In this document: positions 50,445 to 56,985 of the stretch, in pieces
Numbering within the stretch: the stretch's first letter is position 1
Layout of the letters: every line of letters starts with the position of its first letter
DNA from: Coriobacteriaceae bacterium AM100-PB1-1D-6A
GTDB taxonomy: Bacteria > Actinomycetota > Coriobacteriia > Coriobacteriales > Coriobacteriaceae
Assembly (NCBI GenBank): GCA_027660625.1
Contig: JAQDNC010000013.1
Coordinates: 1 to 56,985, forward strand
Length of the DNA: 56,985 bases
Direction: 5' to 3'
Program-made: the position numbers and the translations under genes
Notes under the pieces: model-generated
What the model was told of the DNA's origin: nothing
Seen by the model: the letters and a program-made list of their open reading frames with translations, nothing else
The model's database searches: none

Positions 50445-51470
50445 CTACTCGCAGAGCAGCTTAGCGATCTGGACGGCGTTGGTTGCCGCGCCCTTACGGA
50501 TTTGGTCGCCGCAGCACCAGAAGGTGATGCCACGCGCGGCCTCGGGGTTCGAGATGTCGCGGCGCACGCGACCGACCCAAATCAAATCCTGGTCGGACGT
50601 ATCCATCGGCATGGGGAAGCGATCGTGCGCATCCTCGGCGCTCATGTCGTCAACCAGCTTCACGCCCGGAGCGGCAGCCAGCGCAGCACGGGCCTCGTCA
50701 ACCGTAATGTCGCGCTCAAACTCAAGCGTAATGCTCTCGGAGTGCGAGCGCAGCACGGGCACGCGCACGCAGGTGCAGTTCACGCGCAGCTCGGGCAGGT
50801 GCATGATCTTGCGGCCCTCGTTTTGCAGCTTCATCTCCTCGGAGGTAAAGCCCTCCTCCTTGACGCCGCCAATCTGCGGAATCAGGTTGCTCGCCAGCTG
50901 GGCGGCAAATGCGCGCGGCTCGGGAATCTCCTCGCCGCGGCCCAGGGCGGCCAGCTGAGCCTCGAGCTCGGCCATACCGGGAGCGCCGGCACCCGAAGCC
51001 GCCTGATACGTGGAGACGATCATGCGCTTCACGCCGGCGAGCTGATGCAGCGGCCAGGTGGGAACCAGGCCGATGATGGTCGCGCAGTTGGGATTGGCGA
51101 TAAGGCCGTGATGCCACTTGATGTCGTCGGCATTGATCTCGGGCACGACCAGCGGCACCTCAGGATCCATGCGGAAGGCGTGGCTGTTGTCGACCACGAC
51201 GGCGCCGCGCTTGACGGCCTCGGGCAGTAGCTCCTTCGCGATGTCGTCGCCGGCGGCTCCAAGCACAATGTCACAGCCCTCAAAGGCCTCGGGACAAGCC
51301 TCTTCGATCACGATCTGCTCGCCGCGGAACTCGACGGTCTTGCCCGCAGAACGCGCGCTCGCCAGCAGCTTGAGCTTGCCAACCGGGAACTCCTGCTCGT
51401 TTAGGCACTCGAGCATCTGGGTGCCCACGGCTCCCGTCGCGCCCAAAATAGCAACCGTGTACTGTTTCAT
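50445..51470 (-). CDS. asd: Aspartate-semialdehyde dehydrogenase
   Basis: A 341-residue enzyme that reduces aspartyl phosphate to the semialdehyde, the second step of the aspartate family. NADP motif GATGAVGTQML (10-20), the nucleophile Cys129 in ANPNCATI, substrate residues in VSTYQAASGAGAPG and the late histidine in CVRVPVLRSHSE. Start ATG 51470 with GGGGGAA upstream. It follows lysC in the same direction. Confidence 0.95.
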   Translation of the reverse strand: MKQYTVAILGATGAVGTQMLECLNEQEFPVGKLKLLASARSAGKTVEFRGEQIVIEEACPEAFEGCDIVLGAAGDDIAKELLPEAVKRGAVVVDNSHAFRMDPEVPLVVPEINADDIKWHHGLIANPNCATIIGLVPTWPLHQLAGVKRMIVSTYQAASGAGAPGMAELEAQLAALGRGEEIPEPRAFAAQLASNLIPQIGGVKEEGFTSEEMKLQNEGRKIMHLPELRVNCTCVRVPVLRSHSESITLEFERDITVDEARAALAAAPGVKLVDDMSAEDAHDRFPMPMDTSDQDLIWVGRVRRDISNPEAARGITFWCCGDQIRKGAATNAVQIAKLLCE

Positions 51471-51601
51471 GCTTCCCCCTTTAAAGGTTATGGCTTTTGC
51501 CCGCACGCCGAGCAGGCCGATTATTGTTGCCAGTGTATACAAGAACGAGGCGGGCACGAAACCCGCCCCGTCGAAACGAAACCGAAACGAAACGCCCCGC
51601 C

Positions 51602-51634
51602 GTAGATTTTTGAGACATGACCCAAAAAATCTAC
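51602..51634 (-). other. Hairpin between lysC and asd
   Basis: GTAGATTTTTG (51602-51612) pairs with CAAAAAATCTAC with one slipped A, 10-nt loop. Just past the lysC stop codon; may attenuate read-through into asd. Confidence 0.5.
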
Positions 51635-51644
51635 CGAGCAGTCG

Positions 51645-53033
51645 CTACTTTTTGAGCGCAGCCAGGGTGGGATCGACCGGCGTGGGAGCCTCCAAGTCGG
51701 AGACCTTCACAATGCCGTTCTCGTCGGAGAAGGCACGGTAAATGGTCTGAATCGCCAGGTCGAAGTCTTTCTCCTCAACACCGATAATGATGTTGATCTC
51801 GTCGCAGCTCTGCGAAATCATGCGCACGCTCACGCCGGCCTGGCCAAGCATGCCAAACAGGTGGCCCGAGATACCCGCGCGGCCGCGCAGGTTACGACCG
51901 ACGGTAGCGATGAGCGCCAAGCCCTCGACAACCTCGATCTCGAGCGGCTCGACCTCCTGTTGAATGTCGCCCACGAGCGAGTACAGCGAATCGTGAACGT
52001 CCTGCTCCTGCACCACAGCGCCAAAACGGTCGACACCGGTGGGCATGTGCTCGACGGAAACGTCATAGCGTTCGAACACCGAAAGCGCGCGGCGCATAAA
52101 GCCGACACGGGGCTTGGTGCGGTCGCGGGCCACATTGATGGCGACAAAGCCGCGTTTGCCGGTCACGCCGGTAATGATGGGCTCCGCCTCGCCCTCGTCA
52201 GCCGTCTCGCTAATGATGGTGCCGGGGTCCTGCGGCGCATTGGTGTTCTTGATGACCAGCGGAATGCCTGCCTCGCGCACGGGGAACACGGCCTCCTCGT
52301 GCAGGACGCTTGCGCCCATGTACGAAAGCTCGCGCAGCTCCTCGTAGGTAACGCGCGCAATGGGCTGAGCCTCGGGAACAATACGCGGATCGGCAGAATA
52401 GAAGCCCGAAACGTCGGTCCAGTTCTCGTACAGATCGGCGCCAAGGCACTTGGCCAGAATCGAGCCCGAAATATCGCCACCGCCTCGATCGAGCAGCTTG
52501 ATCTGGCCCTCACGCGTCGCGCCGTAGAAACCGGGCATAACAAAGCCACCCTGCTGGCCGTACTCCTGCACCAGCTCGGAGGTGCGGTTCATGCTGAGCG
52601 TACCATCGTGATGGAACGCCACAACCGTCGCGGCGTCCAGGAACGGCAGGCCCAGGTACTCGGACATCAGGCGAGCGGTGAAGTACTCGCCGCGGCTCAC
52701 AAGCTCCTCGGTGGAGTAGCCGCCCGAGCGGGCGCGCTCGGCAAAGGCTGCGAACTCCTCGCGGATGGGATAGGTGAGCTCCAGCTCGTCAGCGATATCA
52801 AAATAGCGCTGACCGATGTCCTCGAGCAGCTCCTCGCACGACACGTGATACTTAACGTGCGCGTTAACCAGGTAGAGCAGGTCGGTCACCTTGGTGTCGC
52901 CCTTAAAGCGGCGACCGCAGGCGGAAACCACCACAAAACGGCGGGCAGGGTCGGCATCGACGATGGCCTTGATCTTCTTGAAGTGTTCGGCGTCGGCGAC
53001 CGACGAGCCGCCAAACTTGGCAATTTTTATCAT
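51645..53033 (-). CDS. lysC: Aspartate kinase
   Basis: A 462-residue aspartokinase, the first committed step to lysine, threonine and methionine. The N-terminal kinase domain opens IAKFGGSSVA and includes SRGEYFTARLMSEY and DRGGGDISGS (family form is GRGGSDT). Two ACT domains fill the C-terminal 150 residues (VGFMRRALSVFERY, then ISGHLFGMLGQAGVSVRMIS), the likely site of lysine or threonine feedback. It is divergent from thrC across a 103-bp control region and upstream of asd. Confidence 0.95.
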   Translation of the reverse strand: MIKIAKFGGSSVADAEHFKKIKAIVDADPARRFVVVSACGRRFKGDTKVTDLLYLVNAHVKYHVSCEELLEDIGQRYFDIADELELTYPIREEFAAFAERARSGGYSTEELVSRGEYFTARLMSEYLGLPFLDAATVVAFHHDGTLSMNRTSELVQEYGQQGGFVMPGFYGATREGQIKLLDRGGGDISGSILAKCLGADLYENWTDVSGFYSADPRIVPEAQPIARVTYEELRELSYMGASVLHEEAVFPVREAGIPLVIKNTNAPQDPGTIISETADEGEAEPIITGVTGKRGFVAINVARDRTKPRVGFMRRALSVFERYDVSVEHMPTGVDRFGAVVQEQDVHDSLYSLVGDIQQEVEPLEIEVVEGLALIATVGRNLRGRAGISGHLFGMLGQAGVSVRMISQSCDEINIIIGVEEKDFDLAIQTIYRAFSDENGIVKVSDLEAPTPVDPTLAALKK

Positions 53034-53136
53034 GGCGTGGAGGTTACCTTTCTAAAAGCCTCTGCAAACCTGTTTTGCGCGCTCTGATACCATGGTTTCA
53101 CCGATTGGGACCAAGGTATCCGAGGAGCACTGTTAT

Positions 53137-54654
53137 ATGGGAACTTATCATAGTACACGAGGACGCACTTTATCATGCTCAAGTAAGGTGGCAATCCGTA
53201 CCGGCATCGCTCCCGACGGGGGTTTGTTTGTCTCGGACGAGCTTGGCACCCAGCAGGTCGATATCAGCTCGCTTGCTGATAAATCGTACTTTGAAATCGC
53301 TCAAAATGTGTTGGGAATGTTACTGAACGATTACACGGACGAAGAAATTTCGGCGTGTGTCGACGAGGCATACCGCGGCACGTTCGCGAGTGAAGAGGTC
53401 ACGCCTCTCGTCAAGCTCGACGCAGCACCGGGCACCGACGCCCCTCAGACCTATGTGATGGAGCTCTTTGGCGGCCCCACGAGCGCCTTCAAGGACGTCG
53501 CCCTGCAGATGCTCCCCCGCCTCATGGCCCGCACCTCCGCCCAGGACGGCGGCGCCGAGCGCATCATGATCGTCACCGCCACGTCGGGCGACACGGGCAA
53601 GGCCGCGCTCGCCGGTTTTGCCGACACTCCGGGCACGGGCATCACCGTTTTTTATCCCGAGGGCAAGGTCAGCCGCGTCCAGAACCTGCAGATGTCCACG
53701 CAGGAGGGCGATAACGTCGCCGTCTGCGGCATCCGCGGCAACTTTGACGACGCCCAGAGCGCCGTCAAGCGCATCTTTGCCGATAAGGAGCTTGCCGAGC
53801 GTCTGGAGGCCGCAGGCACGGTGCTTTCGAGCGCCAACTCCATCAACGTCGGCCGTCTGGTACCGCAGGTCGTCTACTACTTTGCCGCCTATGCGCAGCT
53901 GTTGCGCGCCGGCGCCATCGAGGCCGGCGACGCCGTGGAGTTCTGCGTACCGACCGGCAACTTTGGCGATATCCTGGCCGGTTACTATGCCAAGCGCATG
54001 GGTCTGCCCGTCGCCAAGCTCATCGTCGCGAGCGACAAGAACAACGTGCTGGCTGACTTCCTGAGCACCGGCGTCTACGACCGCAACCGCCCGTTCTTCA
54101 CGACCATCTCGCCTTCGATGGACATCCTCATCAGCTCTAACCTGGAGCGCATGCTCTACTTCCTGTCCGATGGCGACTGTGAGCTCGTTGCCGGCCTTAT
54201 GGAGCAGCTGGCGCGGACTGGTCGCTACGAAGTTCCCGCCGACCTGCTGGCAAAGATTCAGAGCGTCTTTGGCTGCGGTTGGGCCAGCGAGGACGAGGTA
54301 CGCACTGCCATCAAGAGCTGCTGGGACGCGAACGGCTACGTGATCGACCCGCACACCGCCTGCGGCTATCACGTCTTTGAGCAGGTCGCTCCCGCCGAGG
54401 GCGCCAAGGCCCGCGTGCTGCTTTCGACCGCCAGCCCCTACAAGTTCCCGCGCGCCTGCTGCGACGCCCTGGGCCTCGACGTTCCCGAGGACGACTTTGA
54501 GGCCATGCGCGTGCTCGAGCAGGCAACCAACACGGTTGCCCCGGTCCAGCTCGCCGAGCTCGAGTCCAAGCCCGTCCGCTTCGAAGACGTCTGCGACGTA
54601 GCCGACATGGCCAACTACGTAGAGCAGGCTGCAAAAAAGATGGCTACCAACTAA
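53137..54654 (+). CDS. thrC: Threonine synthase
   Basis: A 505-residue PLP enzyme that turns O-phosphohomoserine into threonine. The PLP lysine is Lys119 in FGGPTSAFKDVALQM; phosphate is bound by TGNFGD. The N-terminal STRG and DGGLFV stretches match the long, bacterial/yeast-type enzymes. Start ATG 53137 has GAGGAG 9 nt upstream. thrB follows after a terminator and a repeat, so the two may be separately transcribed. Confidence 0.95.
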   Translation: MGTYHSTRGRTLSCSSKVAIRTGIAPDGGLFVSDELGTQQVDISSLADKSYFEIAQNVLGMLLNDYTDEEISACVDEAYRGTFASEEVTPLVKLDAAPGTDAPQTYVMELFGGPTSAFKDVALQMLPRLMARTSAQDGGAERIMIVTATSGDTGKAALAGFADTPGTGITVFYPEGKVSRVQNLQMSTQEGDNVAVCGIRGNFDDAQSAVKRIFADKELAERLEAAGTVLSSANSINVGRLVPQVVYYFAAYAQLLRAGAIEAGDAVEFCVPTGNFGDILAGYYAKRMGLPVAKLIVASDKNNVLADFLSTGVYDRNRPFFTTISPSMDILISSNLERMLYFLSDGDCELVAGLMEQLARTGRYEVPADLLAKIQSVFGCGWASEDEVRTAIKSCWDANGYVIDPHTACGYHVFEQVAPAEGAKARVLLSTASPYKFPRACCDALGLDVPEDDFEAMRVLEQATNTVAPVQLAELESKPVRFEDVCDVADMANYVEQAAKKMATN

Positions 54655-54665
54655 ACCCTTACTAG

Positions 54666-54697
54666 GCGCCGGCGAAAGCCGGCGCACCTTCTTTTAT
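54666..54697 (+). terminator. Terminator of thrC
   Basis: GCGCCGGC, GAAA tetraloop, GCCGGCGC (54666-54685), then CTTCTTTTATC. Confidence 0.88.
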
Positions 54698-54733
54698 CAG
54701 ATACTCACCGGGATAATGACGAGCTGACATGCG

Positions 54734-54839
54734 GGTCTGCCTGTTTAGTTCGTCGCGAGTTCCGCACGAGCCGGAAAGCACTTAATGTGCTTTCCGAGCG
54801 AGCCAGGACTGCCCGAGCAGCGAACTAAACAGTCAGACC
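54734..54839. repeat. Two-tier inverted repeat before thrB (copy D, related shape)
   Basis: Outer 19-bp arms GGTCTGCCTGTTTAGTTCG (54734-54752) and inverted copy (54821-54839) with one mismatch; inner 9-bp arms GGAAAGCAC (54773-54781) and complement (54787-54795). Its internal blocks are not those of copies A and B. It ends 15 bp before the thrB start, so its stem would lie in the leader. Confidence 0.8.
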
Positions 54840-54854
54840 GCCCAGGAGATTCCC

Positions 54855-55736
54855 ATGATCAAAATCACCGTCCCCGCCACCAGCGCCAACCTAGGCATCG
54901 GCTACGACACCCTCGGCATGGCCGTCAGCCTCTACTCGCACTTCACCTTCGAGCGCGCCGACAAGCTCACCATCACGGGCTGCCCCGAGGAATTCCAAAA
55001 CGAGAACAACCTGGTCTACGTTAGCTTTGTCGATGCACTGGCCGCATGGGGCGAGCCGGCCTTCCCCGTCGCCATCGACATTCAGACTGACGTTCCCGTC
55101 GCCCGCGGCCTGGGTTCCAGCTCCACCTGCGTCGTCGCTGGCATCATGGCGGCCGCCGCGCTGACGGGCCACACCGTCGACCGCGCCGAGCTCGTCCGCA
55201 TTGCCACCGAGGTCGAGGGCCATCCCGATAACGTCGCCCCCGCTATCCTGGGCGGCGCCGTCTGCTCCTTTACGCCGACCGATTCGCTCCCCCAGTGCCT
55301 GCGCTACGAGGTGAGCGATCGCCTGCGTTTTATTACCGTGATTCCTCCCTACGAGGTGCATACGAGCGAGGCGCGCAAGGTCGTGCCGCAGGAGGTTCCG
55401 CTCTCCACCGCCGTATGGCAGATGGGCCGCATCGCCGGCATGACGCGCGGTCTTGAGTCCGGCAACCTCGACCTGATTGCCGCCGCCAATGACGACCGCA
55501 TCCAGGAACCCTATCGTCGCCGTCTGATTCCCGACTACAACGCCGTGCGCGACACCTGCCTTAACGGCGGCGCCAAGACCATCTGGATCAGCGGATCGGG
55601 CTCGACCCTTATGGCTGTGACCGACGACACCATCGTGGCAAAGTTCCTGCAGGTCAAGCTGCGCGAGCAGTTCCCTAAGTGTGATACGCATATTCTGACG
55701 TGCGACACGGAAGGCGCTCAAATCGAGTACCTGTAG
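54855..55736 (+). CDS. thrB: Homoserine kinase
   Basis: A 293-residue GHMP-family kinase phosphorylating homoserine, the step before threonine synthase. The N-terminus ITVPATSANLGIGYDTLG, the ATP loop PVARGLGSSSTCVVAG and the late GSGSTLMAV are all present. It lies downstream of thrC; the two act in sequence. A GAGAT-type weak ribosome site (CAGGAGATTCCC) precedes the ATG. Confidence 0.95.
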   Translation: MIKITVPATSANLGIGYDTLGMAVSLYSHFTFERADKLTITGCPEEFQNENNLVYVSFVDALAAWGEPAFPVAIDIQTDVPVARGLGSSSTCVVAGIMAAAALTGHTVDRAELVRIATEVEGHPDNVAPAILGGAVCSFTPTDSLPQCLRYEVSDRLRFITVIPPYEVHTSEARKVVPQEVPLSTAVWQMGRIAGMTRGLESGNLDLIAAANDDRIQEPYRRRLIPDYNAVRDTCLNGGAKTIWISGSGSTLMAVTDDTIVAKFLQVKLREQFPKCDTHILTCDTEGAQIEYL

Positions 55737-55784
55737 ACATCGCCGATCGGTCTGTCCGGGCCACCCAGGGGCATCCCCTTAAAA

Positions 55785-55857
55785 ACGTCCTCGCACTTGA
55801 GGCCTACTTATCCTGCTCCTTCGGAGCTGCGGATAAGCGGGCCTCGTGCTGACGCTC
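55785..55857. repeat. Damaged cruciform-family repeat (copy C) abutting IS110
   Basis: AAACGTCCTCGCACTTGAGGCC leads into inner arms GAGGCC-ta-CTTATCC (55799-55813) and GGATAAG-cg-GGCCTC (55831-55845), with the tip TCCTGCTCCTTCGGAGCTGC that equals the tip of copy B on the opposite strand. GTCCTCG matches copies A and B. The right outer arm is missing where the IS110 sequence begins. Confidence 0.6.
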
Positions 55858-56964
55858 CTATTTGGCAAGGTGTTTTTTAGAATCCATTTTGCGCTCGGCC
55901 TCGAAGGCTTGCCTGTCCCAATCGAGCGGAAGTCCGGCCTCGACCCATGCCTCGTAGGCCCTCCTTATGGGCTTGAGCTCCCTTTGGCCCCTCTCCAGCA
56001 TCGAGATGTACTTCTCGCTGGTGCCCAGTATGGACGCCGCCCTCACCTGGCTGACCTTCGCCGCGCGCCTGGCCGCCACGAGCTCCGAGGCGTCCTCGGG
56101 CCTCCTGATCTCGTGCGGGCGCATCAGCGCCCGGTACGCCTCCCTGGCCACGTAGCGCTTGAGGCACCTCATGACCTCCCTGTCGCTCTTTCCCCGCCCC
56201 CTGGCCCTCTCGGCGTACTCGGCGGTCTCGGGGTCGCGCATGACCCTCTGCCTCGCGATCTCGTGCAGCGCGCTGTTCGCCTGCCGGTCGCCGCCCCTGT
56301 TGAGCCTGTGCCTCACGGTCTTGCCGCTCGAGGCGGGGATGGGGCAGGCGCCGCATATCGCCGCGAACGACGCCTCGGAGCGCAGCCTGCCCGGGTTGTC
56401 CCCGGCCGCGACCGCGAGCTTGGCCGCGCTCACGGGCCCGCACCCGTACATCGCCAGCAGCGCGGGGCAGTTCTCCTCCAGGGACGCCTCGATCGCGCGC
56501 TCCATGTCGAGCGCCGCGTCGCGCGCCGCCGCCCACAGGTCCGCCAGCGCGCCGAGCGCGGCGCCCAGCGCGCCCTCGGCGCGCACGGAGGGGAGCTCCT
56601 CCATCAGCCTCGGCCCCGCCATCCCGCGGAACCTCGACCTGAGCCCCTCCGGGGCGGTGGTGAGCAGCGACCTCGCGGTGTTGATCGCCGAGGTCCGCGC
56701 CTTCACCGCCCCGGAGCGCGCCGCGAGCATGCAGCGCACCCCGTCGACCCACCCGTCCTGGCTCTTGGGGGTCCCGAGCTTTGAGCCGGACATCGCCGCG
56801 CGGGCGGCCCTCTCCGCGTCCGACTCGTCGCACTTTCCCTGCCCCGGGCGCCTCCTCTGCATCCTCGCCGGGGAGAGCGCCTCGCGCACGGGCATCCCAA
56901 GCGACGCGAGGTGCCTGGTGAGGCCCCGTGTTAGCGCTACTGTAAAAACAACCAATTTCGCCAT
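55858..56964 (-). pseudogene. IS110-family transposase, N-terminally broken, with added XRE domain
   Basis: The frame has the IS110 middle and C-terminal parts: GLTRHLASLGMPVREALSP and GQGKCDESDAERAARAA of the RuvC-like domain, then YGCGPVSAAKLA and CPIPASSGKTVRHRL of the Tnp_20 domain, where the reactive serine lies. The first catalytic aspartate and glutamate should lie before GLTRHL; there the homology stops (about 56930) and AT-richer unrelated DNA begins, so the start MAKLVVFT is chimeric and the enzyme probably dead. After the normal IS110 end is a further 60 residues with an XRE-type helix-turn-helix (RRAAKVSQVRAASILGTSEKYISMLERG), an unusual fusion. GC is very high. Confidence 0.7.
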
Positions 56965-56985
56965 CGCACTTTAGCCGATTCCGCC

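Noticed and set aside
53034..53136. T-box or threonine leader peptide between lysC and thrC
   Set aside because: No T-box core, no run of threonine or isoleucine codons, and too short for an attenuator.

Overview
The window looks like chromosome from a gut member of the Coriobacteriia, most probably Collinsella (inference from protein style, roughly 60% GC, strong C/G third-position use, a TetR-linked BadF/HgdB-type activase fusion, a PTS-free set of small-solute transporters, and many short palindromic intergenic repeats that I associate with this genus from memory). Two places break that composition: the AT-rich stretch at about 700-2240 and the insertion-sequence remnants at both ends.

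Layout. 1-2410: a decayed accessory patch holding a truncated IS30-type transposase, the last ~126 codons of an ANT(6) streptomycin adenylyltransferase, hairpin-rich non-coding DNA of Firmicutes mobile-element type, the C-terminal half of a coiled-coil protein, and a divergent second 3' end of coaX lying directly behind the intact coaX. 2409-7818: coaX, an OPT transporter, a DUF389 membrane protein and a 3-hydroxyacyl-CoA dehydrogenase. 8235-13738: a TetR regulator and a 1593-residue double-BadF/DUF2229/HgdB-like activase in one operon. 13890-14216: a compact locus that I read as a DNA-damage-controlled small membrane peptide with a convergent antisense promoter. 14269-17267: HAD phosphatase, then an MFS efflux protein with its TetR regulator and two matching operators. 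17342-19108: amtB-glnK. 19363-20934: an AbiEi/DUF559-like protein bracketed by two copies of a 140-bp array of palindromic 22-bp sites. 20966-24535: CmpB-like membrane protein, HD protein and dxs. 24591-24802: three evenly spaced 45-bp hairpins. 25027-29350: a polar amino-acid ABC transporter and a class I amidohydrolase. 29456-31717: a two-component/c-di-GMP type GGDEF-REC-HD-GYP protein with an Hpt protein. 31929-43140: assorted metabolism (alpha/beta hydrolase, radical SAM protein, SEC-C methionine aminopeptidase, D-2-hydroxyacid dehydrogenase, M18 aminopeptidase, Ntn-type amidase, phosphofructokinase), a RelB-PIN toxin-antitoxin pair and a membrane-bound XRE regulator. 43274-48891: response regulator, histidine kinase, ABC ATPase and large FtsX-type permease, all in one direction. 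49120-55736: MGMT, then the aspartate-family cluster asd-lysC divergent from thrC-thrB. 55858-56964: an N-terminally broken IS110-type transposase carrying an added XRE helix-turn-helix.

What stands out is the intergenic DNA. I can see at least seven repeat families: a 33-bp hairpin (five copies), a 66-70 bp inverted repeat starting AGTTGCGGTGA (three copies), a long-hairpin family with unrelated arms but the same internal ATAAAACCGCAGG core (three copies), a long cruciform family with conserved GTCCTCG and CTGCGG internal blocks (two good copies and one damaged), a TGTGACAAAGG palindrome (two copies), the CCCTAGGG site arrays (two copies) and the TCTGTAACA hairpin triplet. Several sit exactly at gene ends and may act as terminators. 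The best candidates for undescribed biology are the SOS-like peptide/antisense locus, the CCCTAGGG arrays around the AbiEi/DUF559 gene, and the shared-core hairpin families. All functional statements below come from reading the sequence and from remembered family knowledge; no database search was run.
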